From Ulva prolifera (lineage: Eukaryota > Chlorophyta > Ulvophyceae > Ulvales > Ulvaceae): a DNA stretch of 64,000 nucleotides. The notes under the pieces were generated by a model. The model saw only the letters and a program-made list of their open reading frames with translations. It was not told where the DNA came from and ran no database searches. This document shows, in pieces, positions 37,016 through 46,729 of this stretch. The number at the start of each line of letters is the position of its first letter. Within the stretch, counting starts at the first letter, position 1. The DNA lies in the NCBI GenBank assembly GCA_023078555.1, contig CM041198.1:3209354-3273353 (forward strand), written 5' to 3'. The position numbers and the translations under genes were made by a program.

Positions 37016-38137
37016 GTAGAAGTTCAAGCACGAATTTTGGACAATCGTTTACTAGAATTACTTGACGCGGGTCGAAGACGACGTGCAGGTGGGCAGCTGT
37101 CACAACACAGAGGCACCGCTGCGCGGTCTTCAGACCGGGGACTGTGCTATTTTCCTGGAACCAGCGGCATTCCGGCGACGGAGATTTCAATTTTGGTAGC
37201 GATGATCCGGATCGGACCGCAGGCAGGGACGCCATGCCGATGCTCCACGCCGGTCGCCAACGGAACACCCCCTTCCAACATTCACACGCATCTCTCACGG
37301 CGTTCACAGATCTGTATTGTACCTTGCAGAGTCAGATTGCTCAGGCAGCGTATGTGCTTATGAATACAGATGGGGCTACAGGACGCCCATCTTACAGATG
37401 TGCAACACTGTTGTGTACATTGCGAGTGTAAAGCTGCTATCATCGATTTGCGACCACATGATGCATCTCCTGACCGGATGGTCCTTCTGCTACGCTCACG
37501 TCACTGCAGAGCCTTTTCAAATGGCGAAACCCTTGTTTTCAACTGCAAGTACCGCGGCCAATACGTCACCCGCGAATGTTCCGAAGGTCTATCGCCACAA
37601 CTGGCCACCCAGCACCTACAACGGGAGCGCTTGCTGCGTCCGACAGAGCCAAGGAAAGAAAGTGCGCGATTACAGCTACAACGTGCTCGAGCGGCGCAGC
37701 TGCAGCATGTGGCTGCCCAGCAATCAGCGGTGTCCTCCTGTTTGCCGTGGCACAACGATGCAGGCTGCACGGTCCTGATGATACCTTAACAAGCGTCTGT
37801 CAGGACCACGTTTCGCAGCGCTTCCGCGTGGACGATGCGGAAATGGCATTTCCGATTCGCGCGCTGCAGATTTTTGGAAGCCAATGTGTATGGTTCATGA
37901 ACGATATACTTGCAATCTATCCTCTGGACTGTGTGAAGCTTCGCACTGCAGCTGGGGCCTTGTGTTGTTCACCCATGCATGGCCAGAGGGGAGCCCAACG
38001 TCGCGATGATCAAGCCTGAGAACAGGCTACTCTAGCAGCCGCGAAAGTTTGCGGTCTCAGATTGATTTATAAAGTGCCCGGGAGGTGACGTATGCCTGCA
38101 TTTTCAAGTTGAGCTGTCTTCAATACTTGCTCGTCAC
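37016..38137. other. Gene-like stretch, reading frame unresolved
   Basis: Plus-strand segments such as VEDDVQVGSCHNTEAPLRG (about 37070-37195) and DHVSQRFRVDDAEMAFPIRA (about 37800-37915, after a GTCAG acceptor) look coding. The middle (37320-37790) is open in two plus frames at once. A short plus-strand gene may lie between the coiled-coil gene and the 114-aa gene, but I could not build one in-phase model. Confidence 0.3.
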
Positions 38138-38591
38138 TCAGTCTAGACCACACCGCTTCCCGCTTAAGACAGAACACTTCTCCACCAGGCTTTCGATTTC
38201 TGTTATCTCGTCGTATTTGATAATGTCCATGCTTTCGTACCAAGCTGAGGGTGTCCGGGCCTTTTCCGGCGCTGTCCAGTCTCGCTCTGCTGCGCCCAGC
38301 CGCGCCAGCGTGTTCTGCAAGGTAAAACTCGAACATAACAAATTATGTATGCTCAAGCTGAGTCTAATGGTCTGCGATTTACTTGGTGTTTGCGGTGCTT
38401 CCTCCGCGTCCGTATTGCCCGCAGGCATTTGCTTGTGTGGCAGTGGAGAGCCTCGTCAAATCAAACGCCAGCAGCTAGTCGCGATTCTCCACTGAAAGCC
38501 GCAAATCTAATTTCTTGTGTGCGTCGTCTTTGTTGCGAAGGCGGGAGAATCGTATCAAAGCAGTGCTCGGATGTTCTGACCTGTCGGACAT
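38138..38591 (-). CDS. Small 114-aa protein, unknown family
   Basis: Three exons (38591-38493, 38451-38383, 38314-38138) joined by introns of 41 and 68 nt give one open frame from ATG to TGA, all in phase 0. The N-terminus is MSDRSEHPSTALIRFSRLRN. The middle is very basic (CLRAIRTRRKHRKHQ). The C-terminal exon reads ERDWTAPEKARTPSAWYES followed by an acidic helix DEITEIESLVEKC, ending SGKRCGLD. The composition and the defined Trp/Pro-rich turn suggest a small conserved nuclear or ribosome-associated factor, but I do not recognise it. It starts 135 bp from the ELIP-like start and is divergent from it, so the two probably share a promoter region. Confidence 0.6.
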
Positions 38592-38726
38592 CTGTCACGA
38601 GTTCAAAAGTCAACGCTGACGTGCGGCGCTGTACCGCGCCATCTAACTTGCTGGTCCAGTCATTTACGCTCTAATTGATATACGGAAATTTTCAGCTATG
38701 ATTGCAGAGTGTAAGCGGAGCCCAAG
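38592..38726. promoter_or_regulatory. Shared divergent promoter region
   Basis: Only 135 bp separate the start codons of the 114-aa gene (minus) and the ELIP-like gene (plus). No clear TATA box is seen. Regulation by light is expected for ELIPs but is not visible here. Confidence 0.35.
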
Positions 38727-40330
38727 ATGGCACCCAGGCCTCGGGCGCAGAGAAGCTATCAACGCCAGAATGGTACGTGAGGCTCAAGCTGCACCGATGT
38801 CTACTCCGTGCCACAGGTCGCAGATTCGCGCCAGAATGTTTCGATATGCTACACTCCAAACATCAGATGTGCTGCAGGGTGCCTGAGCAAGCTAACCCAG
38901 TGTTCGACTTTTTGAACTCGACCAGCTTCGACGTGAAGCAATGGTGCGCGGTTGACTAGCCGCACACGTCTGACGGAGCCGCTGAGGCGTCTTTGTTCCT
39001 GTCCTGGTACCACTCGTATGCATGCACGTGCGGTGGCAAACATGCTCACATGCCCACTCGATCGTCTCGAGCCCTCTCAACTTCAGAGGCGCTTGTCAAT
39101 GCAGGAACCTGTACCAACAGTATGCCGCCAAGTACGTTGAAGACCCGGCTTACCAACAACTTGTGGGCTGGAAGACCATCCCTGAGCAGATCAATGGGCG
39201 CCTGTGCATGCTGGGTGCGGGTCCCTCCTGTATCCCCATTCTTCAGCATCATAGCCACCTTGTTGACGCCAGCGTCAATGAATGCCACGCCGGCCTGCAG
39301 TCCAGCATGTCACTGCCTCCTGCTCGTCTGTGACATGTGGCAGATCAACCCGCTGTAGAATGAATGTGCGCTGCATGATGGGGCGCCTGTGGATGCATCT
39401 CTCCACTGTGCCCCTCACGCCTGCCTGCTTCTATCCGCCCAGCTGACTCACCCATGCCGTGATCCCATTATCTTACATCAGCTTTGTGCATGCAATTGTC
39501 ATCCCGTTTGGCCTGGACGCAAACACACACTACGCCGCAGTATGTGGCTTAGACGCCCCTCTTTGACTCAATTTCTGGACTTGTCCCCTGTCCCCAAGGA
39601 TGTGAGCAAACCTTGCAGATACACTGGTACATGTGTACACATGTATCGGCACATGCTAGCATTGGATGCCATGCCGTTGCAAACCACAGGCCAGCGTCTC
39701 GTGTGTGCCTGCTCCCAGCCAGTATGATCCGATTTCAACCGCAGCCGCCTCCATGTATGGAAGCGCCAGATTGAGCTCGCTTGTGTGCTCTATCTCACAG
39801 CGGTCCCCCCCCGATGTGCAGGCTTCACCGGCGCCCTGTTTGCGGAGGTCCTCGGTGGCAAGCCCGTGCTGACTCAGCTTGCGGCTGGCCCCCAGGCAGT
39901 GTTCTTCGCATCACTGCTCGTCGTCGTCGGCTCCTGCGTCCCGGCTGTCAAGGTCCGCCCCGACACCACCACCACACCCGGCTTCGCCTGGTCCTCAACA
40001 AAGTTGGCACTTGCAATTGCGGCAATCCCAGAGTGGTCAACCAGCGAATTGAAGGATATTGTTACACAACACATTCAATCCAAATCATGTGGGACATTTC
40101 ACACCATTTGGCGTTGTGTGAAACTGGCCATGTGATCCCAGCCGAATGCCACACATATGCATGCCGCGCAGGGTGTGAAGGGCGACTACATCGAGGCCCT
40201 GAAGGACAACTACACCCTGCCAAAGGGTGTCTTCACAGAGGCGATGGAGCGCGTGCACGGCCGCCTCGCGATGGTGGCCATGTTCTCGATGATCCTCTTC
40301 GAGACTGTCTCTGGCCGCGCACTGCTGTAG
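38727..40330 (+). CDS. ELIP-like light-harvesting-family protein
   Basis: Five exons (38727-38772, 38817-38943, 39105-39214, 39822-39952, 40172-40330) join in phase to give 190 aa. The first 55 or so residues are basic and polar and may be a plastid transit peptide. The mature part has the three-helix ELIP plan. Helix 1 carries the chlorophyll-binding motif EQINGRLCMLG (about residues 85-95). Helix 2 is a hydrophobic span near 119-137 (AVFFASLLVVVGSCVPAV). Helix 3 carries ERVHGRLAMVAM (about 164-175), with His where Asn is more common. In this family Glu/Arg pairs bridge helices 1 and 3 and Asn/His bind chlorophyll. ELIPs sit in thylakoids and protect against excess light. The first intron is only 44 nt. 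The N-terminal exon choice is less certain than exons 3-5. Confidence 0.85.
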
Positions 40331-42301
40331 GCTGGCATGGCGGCGCCTCACATGATCGCACGGCCGCGCCTGCAGTGTCAGGGCAGCGCCTGTGGTGTCA
40401 AAGTTGCGCCTGCGGCAGTGTCCATGATGTTATCGGTTTCCCCAGCGCCGCCCTCTCGGCGGGCAGGGGTGCTGGGACCCGGTATCGGCAGGTCGCAGCG
40501 GTGCGCTGCATCGCTGCGACGGTAGATGTATGCACCTGAGCGGGTGTGGGAGTTGTGGCACTGACGGCGGAGGCAACGGTTGAAGTTCTGGCACAACAGG
40601 GTGGCAAGGTGTCAGCACTCGTCCAGCTGGCTTGATCCCTGGCAGGAGCATCAAAGCTGCAGCTGCAACTGGTATCACGACGTGGCTGTAGCTGTCCGCC
40701 AGCTTGTCCGCCCCAGCACCCACAGAGACTCAATTCCGACGTGCAACTACACTGTCACACATTTATACTCAGACTGATCCAGTTCGACATCACGTACGTT
40801 ACAGTACTCGACTTTTTCGGAGTCAAATGAACACACAAGGATCACAACCATCGTCCTGCAGGAACATGTTCTGAACAGAAACGATCTGCAGTTGAGCTCT
40901 CTGTCGGCTGAAGTGGTTTGCCCATCCCGCAAAGGCACTGCCCTTCAATGCTGAGCATTGACACCACTTCCCATCACCAGTGCCCATTTATACTGAGTAA
41001 AGCAAGCAACTCTCAAGTGCGCCGACGCCACCGCTGGCACATGTACATGGCCAGTGGTCCCTAGCTGAGCATTCTGTCGCTGTATGTGTCATCAACCTGA
41101 CACATGCACTTGGCCATAGCACATGTCCAATCTATGGGGGATCTTTGCACACAGAAACCTGTTGCAGACACAAAGACCCTCACATGCACTACGATGCCCT
41201 GCACACCGTCGCATTGCCTTGCATGCAGCATCCTCAAGCATCCAATTGCTCCAATAAACCAGCGCAAGTTCTCCCGATTCACCATGGTTGCAGCCGAACT
41301 CACTGACAACGAAGCTGAATCATCTCAGTCTCGATCTCCTTTCTGTCTAGGTCTCATGTAATGAAAACAGCCGTACGAAAAACTTCCCAGCTGACCTTCA
41401 TGCCATCACCCTCACGCTCCACAGTGCCACAACACTGATTTGCCCCAAGTGTATGCTCGCGCCGCGCGCCTCCAGCAAACGTACAGTGTGTGGCCCGCAC
41501 ATGGTATGTGGCCTGGACGCCCCACTGTGTCCCGATCTCCGAAGCTGCAAACGGCCTTGTAGGTACGGCTGCATGAACATGCAAGCGTACATACATGCAG
41601 ACTCACCGGACCCCAAACACGAGCCCACACCCACAGCCTCCGCAACCCTGCAGCTGCGGTGAGTTTTAAGGGCCACCCAGATCAGAACCGATTCGGAGAC
41701 CCCCTGATTGCGGCTGACCACACCACCACACCACCACATGCTCCTGCATGCTCCTGCATGCAATGCTCCAGCCTGCGTGGCCAGGGGCGACTGCACCAGC
41801 TGCAATGCACGAGGCTCGCTCCGCTGCATTCCAAATACATAGAGGCCGATCTCAACAGCATCAGTTGCCGAGTGCCATCACTCCCTGGCCTTGCGTCAGT
41901 CTGGGATCCCGAGGCTGCAGCTATGCATGTCTCTTAGGATGTCACGCATCCTCGCCGGCAAGCTTCAAAAAGTTTGTTTCCAGACAACTGAGGCAGAGCG
42001 AGAGGGCCTTCTCGTCACATATGTCCTCTCGCGCCTCTGCGCAGGCGGTCAGAAAATCGCTAATGGGGCCATTCGCTGTAGACGACACTGTAAGTAGCAT
42101 CCAAGGTCAGTTATGTTTCGCGTTAAAAGGGGCCCAGCAGCATGCCCGCAGCCCCCTATCGCACCCAGACCACCACGCTGCCAGCCTGCCAAGTCCGGTG
42201 GCCAAACTCAGGCCTAAAACTCGCGTGTGCCATCATGCACCACACAGCCTCAAATTTGACACAAGAACCACTCTATGTCTCAATATTGTTACTGCATAGT
42301 T
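40331..42301. other. Unresolved stretch with possible small minus-strand genes
   Basis: Minus-strand frames look coding in places: DKLADSYSHVVIPVAAAALM (about 40720-40640, one hydrophobic helix), MVNRENLRWFIGAIG (about 41285-41240), and three simultaneously open frames at 41596-41354. I could not link them in phase. A recurring motif lies at 42048-42142 (see findings). Confidence 0.25.
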
Positions 42302-42660
42302 TTAGCCGCATCGAGCGTCTATGAGTGATCTCGCCACTGGTAGCTGTAGGCCCCGCTCGCCAGCGTGGGGGTGCCCGTGCAACCTGTCTCTCCACAAGCT
42401 TGTGCTGGTGATGACACAGCATAGATTAGTTTGATTCGCTGGTACACCTGATGCTTTTTGTACGCGACGTAAATGGTCGATGGTGTGGTGATCGCCAGGC
42501 AACACCGTTGCTGCACCGCTGCCGCTCACTGAACGTCCCAAGGACACCAGTATGTACAAAAGTTCCTGTGTATGGCTAATATGGTCCTGCAAGTGGCATC
42601 GCTGCATCTGTACTTCAGCACATAGATTCCATCGTTCATATGTGGATTATGCAGTTCCAG
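42302..42660 (-). CDS. Two-exon fragment of an unknown gene (3' end)
   Basis: Exon 42660-42558 (with GIYVLKYRCSDATCRTILA and a Cys pair) joins exon 42510-42302 in phase across a 47-nt GT-AG intron. The product ends ARSLIDARCG. A competing frame in the second exon (TIYVAYKKHQVYQRIKLIY) is also open, so the join is uncertain. Upstream exons were not found. No family recognised. Confidence 0.35.
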
Positions 42661-42942
42661 CTGAGTGCAGAGCAAAAGGAATGCAGTTGCCTCCGATCTG
42701 CATTCGGTGAGAAAATCTCTAGCTTATCCTATCATGCAATAGAAATTCACGATATCCTCCAGTGGTGGAGGTCCATCCAGAACTGTTTCTGCCTGATCGG
42801 TGTCCAGCCTATCATTGCGGGCTGCAGTTTGTATATTAGTGTACAGAATATACTTACATTTGCGTAGACTTCTTTGGCTTGATGCAATGGATGTGCTGCG
42901 ACGACTGTTTCAAGAAGAACTCAGCAGAACTCAGCAACCCGC

Positions 42943-43869
42943 TTGCACACACCAGCTGACATGCACCGTCTACAAAGCTACAGGAGCAGCTGTTGTATAA
43001 TTTCGAATGGACAAAGAGAGCAGCTGCTGTCCTTCAGCCGGATCAGGAGGCACTGGTCTGAGCAATGCAGTTCAGCTCTAGAGAGCCCAGAATCATGTAC
43101 CGCCTGTCCATTCTTGCTTCCATCAATAGAGGCCCAAGCTTTTCTGCACATGACAAGGACTGTGACGACTAACCTGCAGCTTCAGCTGCACATTGAGTGC
43201 AGTATGTTGGTATATGCCTGTGCCGGCACACAGATCGGCACATCTGCGGCACTCGTACAGCACACCCAAGGTCACCGTTCTAGAACTGGAGATCACACAG
43301 CTCTGAAATCTGAATATGTGGATGCACCTATCTCAAGGACTATGGATGCCAATATTCAGTTACAGCTGCTGCACATTGCGTGCATGGAGATGGTCTGCGC
43401 TTGTGCTGGCACACAATACGGCAAATTTACGGCACTCGCACAGCACACCCCAGCTCACCACTGTGGAATTGGAGGTCGCACAGCTCTGAAATTTGAATAT
43501 GTTGATGCATCTGTGTCGAGGAGTATGGCTACCAATATTCAGCTGCAGCTGCTGCACATTGCGTGCATGTTGATGGGCCGTGCTTGTGCTGTGCGCATCA
43601 GACTCTCGCACAGCACACCCGTGTTGACATGTACTCATTCCATTGCAGAGGTTACATACTCCGGTACCTATGCATGTACATTAAGACCCCGCTCAAGTAT
43701 CAATGGTGGGCGTGTTGCACTTGCTCTGCTGATGACTGCCAGTTTGTTGCAGAGGCATGTTCTTGCTCTGCAACGATGTCTGAGCGATGATCGAATTGGA
43801 CCTCTTGTTTTGGTGGATTGTGTCGAGCTATGTGTAGCGAGGTGCAGCTGTATGCAGCGAGGTGGATAG
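42943..43869 (+). CDS. Open frame built on a 180-bp tandem repeat
   Basis: A 308-codon frame is open through two full and one partial tandem units. The units start at 43171, 43351 and 43534, spaced 180 and 183 bp, both multiples of three. The repeat peptide includes QLQLLHIACM, ACAGTQ, ALAQHT and a TALKFEYVDA-type segment. The units differ at many sites, yet the frame stays open. It may be a repeat protein or an exon of one; an untranslated tandem repeat with a chance open frame cannot be excluded. Confidence 0.35.
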   Translation: MHTPADMHRLQSYRSSCCIISNGQREQLLSFSRIRRHWSEQCSSALESPESCTACPFLLPSIEAQAFLHMTRTVTTNLQLQLHIECSMLVYACAGTQIGTSAALVQHTQGHRSRTGDHTALKSEYVDAPISRTMDANIQLQLLHIACMEMVCACAGTQYGKFTALAQHTPAHHCGIGGRTALKFEYVDASVSRSMATNIQLQLLHIACMLMGRACAVRIRLSHSTPVLTCTHSIAEVTYSGTYACTLRPRSSINGGRVALALLMTASLLQRHVLALQRCLSDDRIGPLVLVDCVELCVARCSCMQRGG

Positions 43870-43921
43870 GCATCCATGTTTGCAATGTTTCTGCAGATCT
43901 GCAGCCCTTGATGTGGAGCAG

Positions 43922-44407
43922 TTATGTTGAGACAGCGTGCTGGCACGGTCTTTCGCGATCAGTACATTGATTCCCGCAACGAGGCAGCGATGAATCCATT
44001 GAAACAAGTGCAATCAAGCGTGGGGACCAATGCTGCTGCAGCAGTTGGGCTGTAAGGCACACACCGCCTGTACGGCAACTGTGGTGGTGTTCCGTCTGGC
44101 AACAAGATATCCCGTGTTCCTGATCCACGCTTACAGCTACAGTTTCGGACAGACATCGGCTGCAGCCTCCTTCGCATGTGTGTTCAAAGACGGGCTGCGA
44201 TCCTTCACCCATACGACATGCACGTTTTTGTAGGACCTGTGTGCGCACGCAGCGCGGCATTGACATGGCATCCATGAGCACCGCTGTAAGGCACCTGTTG
44301 GAAGCTTTCATGTAGCCGGCAATGCGACGGTACGGTTTCTTGCGCGTTACTTGCGCTCTGAAGAAGCCGTATTCGACACGAGGATACAGGTGCTGTACGT
44401 CAGACAC
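43922..44407 (-). CDS. Possible 161-aa Cys-rich protein
   Basis: A single open frame starts MSDVQHLYPRVEYGFFRAQV, continues TRKKPYRRIAGYMKASNR, and has a Cys/His-rich second half (EHTCEGGCSRCLSET, CCQTEHHHSCRTG). No family recognised and no introns needed. The length and amino-terminal composition favour coding, but the opposite strand is also partly open. Confidence 0.35.
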   Translation of the reverse strand: MSDVQHLYPRVEYGFFRAQVTRKKPYRRIAGYMKASNRCLTAVLMDAMSMPRCVRTQVLQKRACRMGEGSQPVFEHTCEGGCSRCLSETVAVSVDQEHGISCCQTEHHHSCRTGGVCLTAQLLQQHWSPRLIALVSMDSSLPRCGNQCTDRERPCQHAVST

Positions 44408-45254
44408 AGCACGTTGCTATGATATAATTCGTATGGTACAGCAGCTAGTCAAATGAAGCCATACTGTGTCATCACAGGCACAGAATTTGCGAGAGAACGG
44501 TGGCACGGACACAATCACGCTGGGCCGACAGCTACAAGAGCCGAGGTCACGCAGAGGTGTTCGATGCAGCTGAAAATGAGTAGACATGATCTACAGATAT
44601 AGAGTGGTACTTGTGTCAAGTTTGAGGCTGTGTGGTGCATGATGGCACATGCGAGTTTCAGGCTGGAGTTTGGCCACCGGAGTTGGCAGGCTGGCAGCCT
44701 GGTGGTTTGGGTGCGATTGGGGGCTGCTGGCAGGCTGCTGGGGGTCTTGAGTACCCGGTCCTCAAGTCTCGACTGGTCTCATGGCTCACGTCGTCAGCAC
44801 CGCGCCATTCATCATGCATGGAGCCTATGCAGCCAGACTGGTGCCACCACCGGATTGGCGCGCTACTTGCCCCCGACAGTGCTAATAGGTTCGAGGGCGT
44901 GAAGTTTTAGCATCAGTTAGGTTTTAGCGTAAACAACCTGGCTAACGATGCTGCGTGCACGCTGAGAGCTGCCTTCATGCCGCTCGATTGTTACGGCCGT
45001 AACGCTGCGCGCCGGAGGCAGCACGCATCTGCAACTGTGAGAACTCAATGTAGATACAATCTCTATCTGTATAGTAGCGTGAAGAAGTTGCTATTGCAGC
45101 GGTTCTGTAGCCTTCTGTAGCCTTGGCGATGGGGGAATCGCCAAGGCACGTCTGTCTATAGCAAGCCCGACCGTTGCCACAGCCCTGCCGAATTTGTCAA
45201 GCAGATACAATGTCAACGTTATTATCACTTTGCGGGAGCATGCTGTATGGGTAA

Positions 45255-45830
45255 ATGCATTGCGTTGCGAGTGCTGTCTGTCATCTCCCGATGCCAGGGC
45301 ACATACGGTCACGCATAACGCGACGCCATTTGCTTCAATGTGAGCCACTTGGTGTGATTTTACTGCCGTGCTGTAGCGAGCTTCGGTATTGTTGTGAGGA
45401 TATCACTGCGTTAACAATGCTGCAGAGTGCGCCTGACGCTGCAACGCTCACGCGGTCTCAATCACGTATTCTTTACAAAGCTCTAGCATTTATTGATGGT
45501 AGAGTGTCCAGTTGCGAACGCAGAGACGGTCATCTGCTCAGAGCTGGAGTCGTCGGCGACAACAGGTTGGTGACCAAAGCCGGCGCAGTTGCAAACAGAC
45601 GTTCCGCTCGTTTCAGCCTTCGCCATGTAGCTTTGACGCAAGCAAGTAATAGCTTTTGTCATGTTAGTTCAAAAAGTGTTCAAAGCTCCGAGGTATCACA
45701 GTTGCACGCACGGCGCGCTTCAACCGGTGCCTACGTTGAAGTCGGCAGTGACAGACGCACAAGCGACGGATCGAAAACTGAGGACCAGATTGAAATGACC
45801 CTGCTGGGCCCCTTTCGACGCGAAACATAA
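45255..45830 (+). CDS. Possible 191-aa protein, unknown
   Basis: This is the longest unbroken frame of the 44.5-46.7 kb stretch. It includes LTRSQSRILYKALAFIDGR and a basic Ser-rich C-terminal half. Its last 30 bases coincide with a motif repeated at 42.1 kb, which argues against the 3' end being coding. A minus frame at 45348-45091 overlaps it. Confidence 0.25.
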   Translation: MHCVASAVCHLPMPGHIRSRITRRHLLQCEPLGVILLPCCSELRYCCEDITALTMLQSAPDAATLTRSQSRILYKALAFIDGRVSSCERRDGHLLRAGVVGDNRLVTKAGAVANRRSARFSLRHVALTQASNSFCHVSSKSVQSSEVSQLHARRASTGAYVEVGSDRRTSDGSKTEDQIEMTLLGPFRRET

Positions 45831-46729
45831 CTGCCAAGGTGGGCTAAGCTTGCACAAGCGGCGCACCAGCACGCACGATGTGCATGTGCACGTATGCATG
45901 GGAGAGCGACGCCAGAATGACAGGCATCTGTAGTGCACGAGAGCAGGCGTGGATGGCATAGTTTAGTAGAGGGCGTTTTTGTGAGTCTCATGATGCTCGC
46001 ACAGGTCATATGGTGCACTGTGCGGGCCGGCATGGCGGGTTGACTGCCCTGAGAACAACCATTATCGCGCAGCCTGTGGTGGGTTCGCTGGCCAGATCTC
46101 GGATCCATGATAGCAAGATGGTGCTGGATTAGTTTTCGAACGCCGCTGTGGACCGGGCGACTGTAGAGAGTCTGATATGCCACCGGGCTGTTACGGAGTC
46201 TTGTACCGGCGAGAGTTTGTGGAGACATAAGGCAGAGGGTGATCTGTTGTCTGCAAAACTTTCAGAGATAAATCAGGCGATCTGTGTGGTTGGGCCTGAT
46301 TGCGCTCTCAGTAGGCTTGGCTGCCACCCGGGGGTGCAGCACAGCACCCATACACCGCTCTGACACCCCCGCCGCACGGGCCACAGCTGCGCAACAATCC
46401 TGTCCTTTGGATGCAAACAGCACAGTTTGCTTTAGATTCTACAGGGCTTGACTGCTGTGCATTCCGCCAGGCAGTCTGCGGGTGGGGCCTGATGATTCAC
46501 AGAGTTGAATGGCCCCATTAGCATTTTCCTGACCGCAGGAACCTGCCCCGCCGCTCGCCTCGCTAGCCGGCAGCAGCATATGCATGCACCAGCAGGCCGT
46601 GCCACGTGGCACGTGGCACGCGAGCATATGCATGCTCGCACACGAGGGTCGTCCTCTGCACCTGCGTGGCCCTCTAGCGCATCTGCCGCCACTGGCGTCA
46701 GCGGACGAGAGGCTGCGCACAGCCCCGTG
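45831..46729. other. Intergenic, nothing recognised
   Basis: Downstream flank of the membrane-protein gene. A GCTAATGGGGCCATTC motif (reverse orientation) near 46500-46526 recurs at 42.05 kb. CATATGCATG-type palindromes are frequent. Confidence 0.4.

Noticed and set aside
39046-39288. Minus-strand 80-aa frame
   Set aside because: It is the shadow of ELIP exon 3, which carries the recognisable EQINGRLCML motif on the plus strand.
42000-42140. Histone-type 3' stem-loop near AAAAGGGGCCC
   Set aside because: I looked because of LSm11 nearby, but the sequence does not form the conserved 6-bp stem with a 4-base loop, and no histone gene is adjacent.
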